A stretch of DNA of 64,000 bases. Source: Paraspadella gotoi. Taxonomy: Eukaryota > Chaetognatha. The position numbers and the translations under genes are program-made. The notes under the pieces were generated by a model, which did no database searches, was not told the DNA's origin, and worked only from the letters and a program-made list of their open reading frames with translations. Below, one piece after another: positions 11,682 to 36,913 of the stretch (positions are counted from its first letter, which is position 1; the number at the start of each line of letters is the position of its first letter). The stretch is taken from the NCBI GenBank assembly GCA_051294375.1, contig CM119269.1, positions 20,631,665 through 20,695,664 on the forward strand, given 5' to 3'.

Positions 11682-13777
11682 CAAAATATAAAAGTGACCA
11701 TAAGGACAGAGTCCAAAAAAAAAAGAGAATTGTCCCTCCAAAACACATTCCGGTGGTTTCTCTAATGAGTTTGTTTTTTTAAAAGCGGATTCCATGTATT
11801 TGTGATTCTGTTCGAACATAGTTTTTAAAATCTTCGTAGAGGCTTGAGCTTTCTTTTCACTGTCCAGGTGCCGAATCCAACTACGAACTTCCGAATACTT
11901 TTTTTATAATCTACATGTGATGTCTCTTTAACATATAATATACAAGTTAATTTGAAATAATAATGTTTGATCACAAAGCTAATCCGCGCCCGATTAACGG
12001 CACGACCGCTTCCGAAAAATGCGCTCCGATATGCGCGGCGGGAAAGGTCGCTCCTCACCCGGATTGCGGCGGGAAGGCAGAGAAGACCATCTTCAATGAA
12101 GAGTGCAGCTGCGTCATCGAGTATCAATGTTGCCCGGAAAAATGTCCCTCGTTACCAGAAAAAACTTGTGAAGAGGGTAATTCGTTCAATTTGTATGCCA
12201 CGTATGCATAATGCATATATGTCTTTTTGTTGTGCTAAACCTTATATTTGGAACGCGTGTTTTATTTCATTTTGATTTTTTTAAGGTACATTTTTGTTGA
12301 AAACCAAGGATTGTTGCGATTGTCCAATCTTTAGATGCGATGAATGCCCTAAGACGGACCATATAACCTGTCAAGCGGAATGCGAATTTTTAAGCTATTA
12401 TGTGAGTACAGCACAATAGTATATATATAAAAAAAAACATTCAAAGATCGCATGCTATTAAACTGGTATTCGGGCAATAAATATTAATAATGAAATGAAA
12501 ATTATATAAAATTGAAAAAGGTTTGTGGCATTTTCTATTGGTAAGGTTGTTTTTATCGGGATATCTTTATATCTATTAATTTCAGACTTCGACAAAATTA
12601 GTCAAAGTATTTTCGTTAATTCTTTTCTCACTAGAACTCCTCTGGTAGTTGCCCTCTTGTACAGTGCAATAAAAAACCCTGTCCTCCACCAGTTCCTATC
12701 ACCTGCCCCAAATGTTACAAGCCGGAATTTTTCATCAATGGAAGTTCTTGCAACTGTCCGCAATTGAAATGCGTGAATAAAAGTTGTACCCCTAAGGTTA
12801 TTTTGAGATCAGAAGATTATCCATGTCACGAAATTATTGATGGTTACGACAATTGTGGCTGCGAGACTCAATACGCTGTTTCTGAGAACTACTGTCGGAA
12901 GATAAATGAAGCCGTCCGGAATCGAGTTTGCCCTGAAGGAGAGCTTGCCGAGGAGTGCTACGAAAACAGCGTCGATATAAACGGCGGCGAATGTGGATGT
13001 TACTCCAGTGAATGTGTGGTGAGAGAAGAGAAGGTTGTCAACTTGTACGAAGACAAGCACTGTCCGAAAAATCACGTCATGAGGCGCGGTGTAACGCCAT
13101 GTGGAAAGGCTCGGGACGTCTGCATGCCATGTGTTCAGAATAAGTGTGACGAGAAATGCGAGGATCTTCTCGCGATTAACAACCAAACGGGTTGCGAAAT
13201 TCACGTATGCAAGAAAAAAAAGTGTCCCTCGTGCATTTTTACAGAATCAGACTTGGATGAATGCGAATGTTATAAATGTCGTTTCGATTCGAATTGGATC
13301 ATGATTCAAAAACGAACCAAGATGAATAACGACGACTTTAATAGAAATTGGAAATCTTATGAGAATGGCTTTGAGACAGAAAATGGAGACTTTTGGTTGG
13401 GATTAAAGGAAATCAGAACCAAAACTTTAACCGGACCCTGGCAGTTGGCTATGGTTGCGAAAACGACCAGCAATGAGTGGACTTACGTGGTGCTCGATGA
13501 TTTTCGTTTAGGATCCGAAGCTGAAAAGTATACTCTCCAGTTCTCTAACATTGTGGAGAAGAGAGGATCAGTACCACCTGATAATCTTATGAATTACTTC
13601 AAAGGAAAGAGATTCAGCACGTACGACAATGGAGTAACTCGCTGTGCTTATAATTACAAAGGAGGCTGGTGGTTTTACTCTTGCTATCATATTTGTTTTA
13701 ACTGCAATGATGATAAGCAGCCAACTTGGAATATAAAAGCAAGCGAGTCCAGAATGTTTATGCGACCGAAACAGTAA
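10993..13777 (+). CDS. Secreted cysteine-rich protein with C-terminal fibrinogen-like domain
   Basis: Four exons (10993-11050, 11979-12176, 12286-12401, 12635-13777) join in consistent phase to give 504 residues. Residues 1-19 are a signal peptide (MTTMKSIFVFILFCLASIT). Residues 20-340 carry many CxxC, CxC and CC motifs and no other recognisable domain. From about residue 341 there is a fibrinogen-related domain: WIMIQKR, DFNRNWKSYENGF, DFWLGLKEI, then FSTYDN, GGWWFYSCYHICFNC and MFMRPKQ at the end. It lacks the N-terminal A subdomain, and the usual calcium-binding loop after FSTxD is shortened. Fibrinogen-related proteins in invertebrates often bind carbohydrates in immunity, but that role is only inference here. 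It is secreted, with no membrane anchor. Confidence 0.85.
11541..11680. repeat. Two (GA)n tracts in intron 1 of the fibrinogen-like gene
   Basis: Pure GA runs at about 11541-11598 and 11648-11680, separated by ~50 bases of ordinary sequence. Confidence 0.95.
11979..12176 (+). CDS. Exon 2 of fibrinogen-like gene
   Basis: Encodes ANPRPINGTTASEKCAP then cysteine-rich sequence, ending GAGG|GTAATT in phase 1. The acceptor (tgatcacaaag) has a weak pyrimidine tract, but phase and the expected signal-peptide cleavage context support it. Confidence 0.65.
12286..12401 (+). CDS. Exon 3 of fibrinogen-like gene
   Basis: Acceptor tttttttaag and donor TAT|GTGAGT. Encodes DCCDCPIFRCDECP and more cysteine-rich sequence. 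Intron 2 is only 109 bases. Confidence 0.85.
12635..13777 (+). CDS. Exon 4: cysteine-rich repeats and fibrinogen-like domain
   Basis: A single 381-codon exon after acceptor ttctcactag, running without interruption to TAA 13775-13777. It holds most of the cysteine-rich region and the whole fibrinogen-like domain. Confidence 0.92.
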   Translation, partial: NSSGSCPLVQCNKKPCPPPVPITCPKCYKPEFFINGSSCNCPQLKCVNKSCTPKVILRSEDYPCHEIIDGYDNCGCETQYAVSENYCRKINEAVRNRVCPEGELAEECYENSVDINGGECGCYSSECVVREEKVVNLYEDKHCPKNHVMRRGVTPCGKARDVCMPCVQNKCDEKCEDLLAINNQTGCEIHVCKKKKCPSCIFTESDLDECECYKCRFDSNWIMIQKRTKMNNDDFNRNWKSYENGFETENGDFWLGLKEIRTKTLTGPWQLAMVAKTTSNEWTYVVLDDFRLGSEAEKYTLQFSNIVEKRGSVPPDNLMNYFKGKRFSTYDNGVTRCAYNYKGGWWFYSCYHICFNCNDDKQPTWNIKASESRMFMRPKQ

Positions 13778-13927
13778 TGTAATTATAGAAATTCAAACTA
13801 TTCTGATTCGATGAAAAATTTGAGACCCAATTTGGCAATTACCATTTTGTGTTAAAGCACTCAAACTGAACTATAAAACTTTTAAAAATTTTCAAATTTA
13901 AATAGGCGGTATGACAGAGTTATATTG

Positions 13928-13933
13928 AATAAA
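13928..13933 (+). promoter_or_regulatory. Polyadenylation signal AATAAA
   Basis: Canonical hexamer 151 bases after the stop of the fibrinogen-like gene. Confidence 0.6.
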
Positions 13934-14818
13934 TTTAAAAACCATACGATTATAAGATTTTAAAAAGCATCCTCGTGACGACATGCCGCTAAAATTATTT
14001 TATCGAAAAGAGAGAAACATAAAGGTGCAACTTGTGTTAGTAGACGCGACTATTCGGTGTTAACGTTTGAAGGACCTGATAACAATCCGTTCAGCCTTCA
14101 CTATATGAAAATACTATATGAAAATACTATATAAAAAAAGATATTGTTGTTAATGTTATTAGTTTGGTAATAAATTTTGATTTTTTAATTTAAAAAAATA
14201 AAAATACTTCCTTTCTTTCGTTTTGTAATCTATTTTGTTATCTATTTTTCTGAATATAAAAAGTTAATTGATTTGACGGAAAGTTATGTTTAGACTTTAG
14301 AGAATTTACCATGTTTAAATTTTTTTTAGTTTATCGTATATAGTTTATAGTTTAAAGTACTCCGATTTGATTATCATTCTGTTGGTTTTGCTGGCCTTTT
14401 TTTATTGATGATATTACCTACGCCATTGAAATAATGAATCGAATAGTATGAAATAGAAAGATTTTAAGAGTTACTTTCGACATCAGTTATTCTAGGAGAC
14501 AAGAAGTTTGACGAATTGTTTTCATATGATCATAAATTAAGAAAATTTCCATCGTCGACATAGTTTTCATAATATTTTTATAAGTAGAATGAAGGAGAGA
14601 CGGCTGGATGATCCGAGATGACAACGTCAACGTCATCATCATCATCATCATCATCACTATCATCATTCTGCCATCATCACATTCATCAACCTCTTCTTAA
14701 TTTCATGACGTCGACGCTTATCTCCGTTTTTCAGGAAAACGCGGAACGAAGTTGTTGTCGTTGTCGTTGTGGTAGTAGTAAATAGTAACCTACGTAAACT
14801 TCCTTTTTATTGTTGTTG

Positions 14819-14980
14819 ATGTCGTCGCTGGTTTTAATGATTTTGCAACTCGTGAAGAGTGAAGACGGGTATAACATTAAAGATCTTTATAGTGGGTTAA
14901 TTTGTGATAGTAATATATGTCGAAAAATAAGTAATATTATAAATGGTAACGATCGATCTTTAAACCATGATGATTCACTA

Positions 14981-15051
<71 letters not shown>

Positions 15052-15064
15052 GTCATATCGCTAA
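14819..15064 (+). CDS. Possible small secreted acidic peptide with poly-Asp tail
   Basis: From ATG 14819 the frame gives a hydrophobic leader (MSSLVLMILQLVKS), a middle part with two cysteines (LICDSNICRKI), then more than 20 aspartates encoded by a GAT microsatellite and ESYR before TAA. A donor-like ATG|GTAACG lies before the Asp run, so the real exon could stop there. No family recognised. Confidence 0.25.
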
Positions 15065-15185
15065 AAATTCTCTTTTTCAAAATTCAAATAAAATTTAAAT
15101 TTTGTCATAATTTATTTATTTGCATTACGAATTTTTGAAAGAAAATAGAAGGGAAATTGTTTTCTCATTACAGAGAGAGGAATAA

Positions 15186-15264
15186 TTGAAAAAAAAAATG
15201 CAAATCTGGAAGAGAGAAAAGAGAGAGGAAGAGAGAGGAGAGAGGAGAGAGAGAAGAAGAGAGA

Positions 15265-15295
<31 letters not shown>

Positions 15296-15315
15296 AGAGA
15301 GAAAGAGAAAGAGAA

Positions 15316-15352
<37 letters not shown>

Positions 15353-15373
15353 AGAGAAGAGAGAGAGAGAGTT
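15186..15373. repeat. GA-rich imperfect microsatellite
   Basis: Interrupted GA/GAAGA runs. Confidence 0.9.
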
Positions 15374-15601
15374 GGGTCCAAAGAAGAACGATTCTTCCCC
15401 TAATTTGCCTTCAACGTCGGTTCTGACATTTTCAAGAGGAAATCAGACCAGGCGGTTTTTAATCACCGAATCCGAGAATCTCCCTCGAGGATTTGGGCCG
15501 AAGATCGCCTCATCCCCAATCACTGCATTCAGGCTTCAAGTGATTTTCTTTTCGCGCTGATTACTAATCAAGCCACAGAGGCGCCTCCTCTTTGAATCCT
15601 T

Positions 15602-15708
15602 ATACAGGGAGGTCCAGCTCTAATGGGATTTTGCGACTAGGATAGAGAAGCAGACTGTCCCCTTACTACTGTCCCAGCAGTAGGAATGGCAACAGACCTC
15701 CCTGTTTA
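15602..15708. mobile_element. Short inverted-repeat element (~105 bp) with ACAGGGAGGTC ends
   Basis: The left end tACAGGGAGGTC and right end GACCTCCCTGTtta are perfect inverted complements flanked by TA-rich bases. A related left end (tatacagggaaatccagctct) occurs at about 46338. Size and ends fit a very short non-autonomous element. Confidence 0.6.
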
Positions 15709-16460
15709 GCCGAAGTCACGAGTTTTAAATCAAGCCTTTTTTATTTCCATTTGAATTTTTGTCTTTCTATTTATTTTTTCTTTACTCTCCCCCTCTCTCT
15801 TTCTCATCTCTTTCTTTTCCCCTTCTTTTCTCTCCTTCCCCGCAAACTCTCTCAACCATGAAGATCCAAACGACGCTGTCACCGGAAGTGGGCGTGGTCG
15901 AGTCGGTTTTGGCGGGAGACAAATTTGAGCCTAAAAAAAAGAGCATCGTCGCTAAAATTAGGTTGAAGAGAAAATACTGGAGAGGAGGAAAGTGGATGGG
16001 AGGAAAAAAGGAGAGAGAGAGAGAGAGAGAGAGAAAGGATGAAAAGAAGACTTGGACGGAAACTGTGCCAAGTTTTTTCATACTTTGTCCCTCTACGGCC
16101 GACATTTTAATCTTAAAATTTATTTCTACAATTTGAACACTAAATTTATTTGTGTCGAGAAAAATTATTATATTATTCTTATTATTATTCTTATTATTAT
16201 AATATTATTCTTAATGTTGCTTTCATTTTGTCACAAAGCATAATTTTAAAGCCGACATCTTCGCAGTTCTTCATCCATATGTCTCCCCCCCCCCCCCGTC
16301 GAGCCATTTTTATTGTTCGGCCGCCAACGAAAATTCTGAAAAAGCCCTTGTCGCAGATGCCCCAAAAGAATTTGTGGCTTTGACCTGACGTTCATCTGAC
16401 CCCGTATTTCTTGACTTTTTCCCCAAGTCCGCCTCCTTATAAATTATGTAATCCTACTGT

Positions 16461-16497
<37 letters not shown>

Positions 16498-16499
16498 AG

Positions 16500-16670
16500 A
16501 TGACACCAGCTTCGTCTGCGACATTTTTCTTCTTCTTCGTTTTCGTATTCAGCGTCGAGTTCGACGAAGAAACGGGAAATTATGTTTGGTCACGTGATGG
16601 TCGATGTCACGTGATTCTACTTCGTCACGTAAGGGTGAGGGCACGTGGGTGTCAAGGTCAGAAAAGCTAA
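16500..16670 (+). CDS. Possible 56-residue secreted peptide
   Basis: ATG at 16500 opens a frame with a Phe/Val-rich leader (MTPASSATFFFFFVFVFS) and then basic sequence to TAA. It overlaps the CACGTG cluster, which lowers the likelihood that it is coding. No family recognised. Confidence 0.15.
   Translation: MTPASSATFFFFFVFVFSVEFDEETGNYVWSRDGRCHVILLRHVRVRARGCQGQKS
16590..16647. promoter_or_regulatory. Cluster of CACGTG E-boxes at ~17-bp spacing
   Basis: TCACGTGA occurs at 16590-16597 and 16607-16614, TCACGT at 16625-16630 and CACGTG at 16642-16647. Another CACGTG lies at 16862-16867. TCACGTGA is the palindrome bound by bHLH-zipper factors of the MITF/TFEB/USF type. The target gene is unknown; the nearest downstream + strand gene is the SLC29 gene 2.5 kb away. 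Confidence 0.4.
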
Positions 16671-16959
16671 TATTTTGAGAAAAGACAAGGGAGTCGATAA
16701 ATTGTCAAGAATTCAGCTTTATTATTTTTCTGTCTTACTATGTATGTAATAAAAAAAAAATTATTAAGAGGATTTTGTGGCCCGACTCTTGTTTAGCCCA
16801 CTTAACCACATAACTTTCTCAAATATCCACGGCCTTGACCACTAATCTACCTCGCCCTGACCACGTGACCTTCTCCCTCCGTCGTCGTGCCCAGAATTAT
16901 CTTCTCTGGTTCCAATTTTTTCTCGTTTGCGGACGCGAGAGTTTTTCTCGCCTTCGTCT

Positions 16960-17585
16960 TCCTCGAGTCGTTGACGTCGTCGTCGTTGACGTCGTCGCCA
17001 ATGTCGTATCGTCGTCGTCGTCGTCGCCATTGTCGTTTCGTCGTGGGCGTCGCCATTGTCATTTCGTCGTCGTCGTTGACGTCGTCGCCAATGTCGTATC
17101 GTCTCGTTGTCGCCAATGTCGTATCATCGTCGTCGTCGCCATTGTCGTGTCGTCCTCGTCGTCGTCGTCGCCATTGTCACCATCGTCGTCATTGCCATTG
17201 TCGTTTCGTCGTCGTCGTCGACATTATCTAATCGTCGTCGTCATCGTCGCCAATGTCGTATCGTCGTCGTCGTCATTGTTCTGTCGTCACCGTCGTCGTC
17301 GTCGCCATTGTCGTTGACGTCGTCGTCGTCGTTGACGTCGTCGCCATTGTCGAATCGTCGTCGTCGTTCACCTTGTTGATATTGTCGTGATCCTCTTCAA
17401 TGTCGTCACCATTTTTTACCATGGTTGTCGTCGTCGTCGTGATGTCGAATGTCTTCGTCGTCATTGTCATTGACCTTGTTGCCGTGGTCGTGCTCGTCGT
17501 CGTCATGTCGTCATCGCTGTCGTCATCGTCGGCGTCGTGGTCGTCTTCGTCGGCGTCGTGGTCGTTTTCGTCGGCGTCGTGGTCG
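16960..17585. repeat. Degenerate GTC-triplet block
   Basis: Mostly GTC/GTT/GCC triplets (gtcgtcgttgacgtcgtcgcc and variants). All six frames yield low-complexity Ser/Val/Arg/Asp ORFs. The composition resembles the minisatellite at 46.9-48.8 kb. Confidence 0.85.
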
Positions 17586-18752
17586 TACTATCATTGTCAT
17601 TATAACTATCATGTTGTTCAAACAATCTATGCCCCTCGGTATTTTCGTTAATTATTTTTGATTAATGATTGAGAATCAGCATCGGTAGGTTGTTTTTAAT
17701 TTTGGCCCCCGACGCGAGAATTTATTATTAAAAATGCAACATATTCAGTGTCTCATCGTCTCGTCGAGGAGAAAACAGTGATCGAAAAATAACGGTTTCA
17801 TTATTCAGTATTTTGAAAGATTGCTATCATTTTCTCATTTTGTCCTTTTTCTTAATATTATTAAATGTTTTGTTTTTCCGTTGAGAATTTTCAGATTATG
17901 GAACCAAAAAATATCTTCTCATTGAACTGAAAATTATATTATATTTTCTTTCTTTTCTTTACTCTTTCCGTTTTCTCTCCCTTTATATCGTTGGCTCTCT
18001 TTTTCTCTTTCTGGCTCTCCATCCCTTTAGGCTTTCTTTAGTTCTTTCTCTCTTTTTTCTCTCTCGCACCGTCAACTCAAAGATTTTTGGCCAATAAAAC
18101 ACCCCAAGTGTGAAAAGGGATGTGACCCGTCAACTTCCCGACCCGCCTTCGAAAACACAGTTCATAGTGCGGAAAAGAATAACAACAACAAACAACTGCT
18201 GTCGATTTGGGAAAGATATTAGCAGCTATTAGTAAAAAAAAAATAAGGAATAAAAATAAATAAAATTTGAGGAGGGAAAAGAAGTGAAAAAAAAAAATAC
18301 GTAGTAAAGAGTAGTACCGAGCATTAGTTTTTTCTCACACATTGTTCAATGATCAATTGTTCATGTTTTTATGTTTTTACATTCAATCTTGAACTTTCAG
18401 AATGTAATCGCAAAGTGGTCTCAAAAAAGGTCATGTTTGTTTTTTCTTAATGCGATTTTGTGTTCTGTGATGACATAAAATGTTTTGAGGTTTTCTATTT
18501 GTTGCCATAAGGTTACAAGTAATTTTTTTCAAATAAATCTGGCCTCACATACGTATGTACACCCAATGATTTTTTGCTAATTCTCTGTGGATAATTTTTT
18601 TAATTCTTATAATACGTATGAAAATATTTCGGAAAGTTTATTACCTATTTAAAAACTTCTTAGTATAAATATTTGATAATGGAACCCTAAAACTTAATAT
18701 TCATAATGAAATTGATACGACCAATATTAGAGTTAAATAACCTATTTTGGCC

Positions 18753-18802
18753 AGACTTTGACCGGCTATGATGGATTAAGGCCTCCATCCCTCTTACCAA
18801 AT
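18753..18802 (+). repeat. Dispersed repeat copy (gactttgaccggctatgatgg type)
   Basis: Matches the reverse complement of 49779-49826 (gactttggacaggctatggtgggttaaggc...). The unit ends in catccc.cttac in both. Confidence 0.6.
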
Positions 18803-19212
18803 TTTGGCCATTTTTGGCCAGACTATTTTGGCCAGACTTTGACTTTGACTTTGACTTCATCCCTCTTGCCAAATTACAAATTACAATCAAAACTCTCTAA
18901 CTCGCAAAGTACTTGCTTCCCTATTAATGAAGTGTTATAATATTTTAATGTTTATTATAATTATAATATTATAATGTTTGAATTGTATAAAAAAACCACT
19001 GCCTTAAGTATTAGATCGGGGAACTACTATGAAGCTCATTTTGAGATTAATAACTAATTTACCCGTTTTTTAATGTAGAGAAACCGCAAGCGTTTGGTTG
19101 CATAAGAATCACGAACTATAAAGTTGAATCCTATTTTAATACCAAATCTTCAAAAAATCATTTTCTAACAAAACAATTCTATTACTTGACTCAACCAAGT
19201 ATCGAAAGAGCA

Positions 19213-34148
<14,936 letters not shown>

Positions 34149-34182
34149 GTTCTCTAAAACTTTCTCAAAATTCTCACTTTTC

Positions 34183-34266
34183 GGTCTGTTTGTCGGTCAG
34201 TCCGTCGGTCTGTTTGTCAGTCAGTCCGTCGGTCTGTTTGTCGGTCAGTCCGTCGGTCTGTCTCAC
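34183..34266. repeat. ~28-bp tandem repeat (gtccgtcggtctgtttgtc)
   Basis: Three copies just downstream of the SLC29 stop. Similar gtccgtccgtctgtctg stretches occur in dispersed repeats at 37.6, 58.5 and 62.4 kb. Confidence 0.85.
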
Positions 34267-34473
34267 TTACATTAAAAATGCATATAATTAGCCTATAGTT
34301 GGTTTCTCATTTGTAAAGACAGAAAAAACCTCAAATCTAAGGGACTGCTAACGCCGCCCTTAGGAATTGCTAAAACTATAAGGATTAAAAGACGATTTTG
34401 ATGCAGTGCATGTCATAAATACACGGGCAAAGAAAGGTTTTTAGTCATGTCATGTCATGTAATATCATGTGAA

Positions 34474-34479
34474 AATAAA
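34474..34479 (+). promoter_or_regulatory. Candidate polyadenylation signal for SLC29
   Basis: AATAAA about 325 bases after the stop. Confidence 0.35.
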
Positions 34480-36059
34480 GTCACTGCGGCGCAACACATT
34501 GGAATTACCGTTCTTGTTCTTCAACAGACTCATATGTGCCCCTGGAGATTTTTCTTTGTCAGAGAAAATTTCGAAAACTCAATTTTATGATCGAAAATAA
34601 ATGTTCGGTTCGCGATTCCTCATCTCACTTTTTCCATCCCCCAGCAACCTCCATCTATGGCCTTTCAACGCGATACATTTAATTTGCTTTTTATCAATTT
34701 TTTTTTTTCGTAAACAAAGAAGTATCAAGGTCATTGAACCCTCCCATCACACAATGAATTTCCGCCAAATGACCACAATTATCCCGGCCACCTCTCCTCT
34801 CAAGACAACCATCAATTTTCACCTCATGACCCCCAAGGAAACGAAGAGAGAGAGAGAGAGAGAGAGAAGAAGAGAGAGAGAGAGAGAGAGAGAGAATGAG
34901 AGACCTGTGCAAGGACACGGAAAACTGCGATCCTTTGAGAACACCTAAACTCCCACTCGCTCTCTATCTTTATTACTTGGAATTTTTTCGTTGCAAAAAT
35001 TGTCTTAAAGTTATTTTCTATGTTACTTAAATTTTATTGCAATTTTTTTAAAGGGGTTTTTCCATAAGTAAATGATTAATTTTTCTTCTTATTGTTGTAC
35101 AATTATACATAACTGTTTAGACTTCGCCCATTACCTTTTGACAAAGATATTAAGCCCCGCCTTTCTTTCTCAGTATCTGATTTGTCTAGGTCAAACTCGT
35201 TTGGCCGTGAGAGTATGAAGCCGCTTAAGGTTAATTTTTGGTTTACCTTTTAATACCTCGAACGTGCGACTCCGAAAACATGGAGTCAGAAAGAATTTCA
35301 CACCTTTTGTATAATTTTACAGTATAGTGTATGAGCTATTTTTGAAAATCTCTGACAAACCAACGAGAGAAACCTCTCATTTAGTATTTTCTCCATTACC
35401 ACTCCTGCCTACTTTTCAAGTGATACAATTTCCACACCTGTTCCTCTCTTCCTTCGAATGAGAATAAAAGCCCCATGGAAACCCATGAAAACTCCATAGA
35501 ATCCATCGCTCGTGGAACGAAAACGCGACATAAAAAGCAAACGACTTTGAATTTAGGGGGAAAAAATCAATTCTAACAGAAAGAACGATTAAAAGCAATC
35601 GCAACAGTTAAGGGAAAAGAGCACTATCGCGTATTGCAATTTTACCTATTTATATATTTTTTTTTTTTTTTGTTATTTTGACAGCATCTGAAATTAAATC
35701 AGATTGAAATGAAAGTTTTATGTTTCCGACGCTGTGTAAATAGTACCCACAAGTGACTTTGCTTCGTTATGCTTTTGGAAGCAAAGTAATAAAAAATATG
35801 AATAAAAAATCTATAAAAAAGCATGCAAATTCTAGTTTAATTAAGTAAAGCTGGCAAGAAATGACTTACAATTTAAAAAAACAATTATAATTAATGTTAG
35901 CATTATTAATCAAATTGTAAAATGGATAAGCACGAAACCGATCTATTCGATTATAATTTTTTTAAAATTATATACAATTCTGTATACATCAACAACAATT
36001 CAACAACATGAAAAAAATAATGTAAAAACAGGACTCTTTTTTTTTCTTTTTCTATTCGA
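34480..36059. other. Intergenic between convergent SLC29 and SLC6 genes
   Basis: Holds a dispersed motif (gtcactgcggcgcaacac, 34480-34497) and a GA tract (34846-34894). The remainder is AT-rich with no gene seen. Confidence 0.5.
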
Positions 36060-36147
36060 GGCCTGATTAACCCTCGTTCACGATTCACAGGCCTGATAAA
36101 CGTTGACCCTCTTCCTCCTCAAGGTTCGTAGGCCTGATTAACTTTGG
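36060..36147 (-). repeat. Triplicated C-terminal codons and stop of SLC6
   Basis: On the minus strand GTTAATCAGGCCT, GTTTATCAGGCCT and GTTAATCAGGCCT recur at intervals of ~35-40 bases. The first gives KVNQAYEP-stop, the second reads VNVYQACES-stop, the third VNQASNR. Confidence 0.8.
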
Positions 36148-36913
36148 CTCCTCCTCTCGCCTTCATCTCCAAACCAATCTCCTTCTTGATCTGGGACTCT
36201 TTGTCCTTGACGCACGAGGGTAACCAACTCCAATGATCCGAATACTCGGGATCCGTGTACCTCGTTAGTTGGAGGCTCTTGTCCGCCGGGCCCCAGTTGG
36301 GCATTGGCCTCACCGCCCGCCACAGCCCCTCGCGCATGTTACCGTACCGACCGGTCTTGAGGCCCCAGCCCAGCTGGATCACCGGATAGAACGCGATGGT
36401 TGCCATGATGATGGCGGCGAAAATCCAGCCAATCCCGTCGCCCCAGGCGGGTAGCCCTTCGATGGGAGTGTAGTCAGCCAACGAATAGATAAAAAGGAAC
36501 AACAACAGCACCGGAGCCGCGATTGACCAGGTGAAGATCCAGTAGACGCTTGGCTCGAACCCCAGCATCAGCTTGCAGTCCTTGCTGAAGTTCCAGAAGC
36601 CGTAGACCCACATGAGGGTCATGCACTCGGTGAAGGCGATGAACAGCACCACGAAGCCTCCGCCGTAAGTGTCCAGCATGTCCGTGACGAGGGAACCCGC
36701 TTGGCACGTGCAGGGCAGGGCCAGGAGGAAGCACGAAGCAGCCATGACCCCGCAGACGATGGCCTTGTTGCGTCGGAAGATGCGGGGCCACTCGTCGGAG
36801 AATCCGGTGATGACAGTTTCGAGAAGAGCGAATTCAGAATCGAGTCCGAGGGTGAAGAGCATGAAGAAGAAGATGATGGTCCAGAATTGGGGCGGGGGGA
36901 GAGAGGCAAGTGC
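36119..36913 (-). CDS. SLC6 exon 6: TM8-TM12 and C-terminus
   Basis: 264 codons plus stop, [14 protein letters not shown] to KVNQAYEP. Acceptor ttctttag. The last codons lie in a short repeat that continues into the 3' UTR. Confidence 0.95.
   Translation of the reverse strand, partial: ALASLPPPQFWTIIFFFMLFTLGLDSEFALLETVITGFSDEWPRIFRRNKAIVCGVMAASCFLLALPCTCQAGSLVTDMLDTYGGGFVVLFIAFTECMTLMWVYGFWNFSKDCKLMLGFEPSVYWIFTWSIAAPVLLLFLFIYSLADYTPIEGLPAWGDGIGWIFAAIIMATIAFYPVIQLGWGLKTGRYGNMREGLWRAVRPMPNWGPADKSLQLTRYTDPEYSDHWSWLPSCVKDKESQIKKEIGLEMKARGGAKVNQAYEP

Larger units (their letters stand above)
13934..16463. other. Intergenic, repeats and weak ORFs
   Basis: AT-rich, with CAT triplets near 14636-14660, a GAT-triplet run, a GA-rich tract and a small inverted-repeat element. 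A frame starting at 15858 (MKIQTTLSPEVGVVESVLAG...) could be a 5' exon but has no supporting partner. Confidence 0.45.
16671..19212. other. Intergenic, no convincing gene
   Basis: Apart from the GTC block this is AT-rich. A dispersed repeat copy lies at 18753-18802, with ttggccagactttgac-type tandem fragments after it to about 18855. Confidence 0.5.

Noticed and set aside
16835-17651. Overlapping ORFs in all frames over GTC triplets
   Set aside because: Low-complexity triplet DNA, with no domain in any frame.
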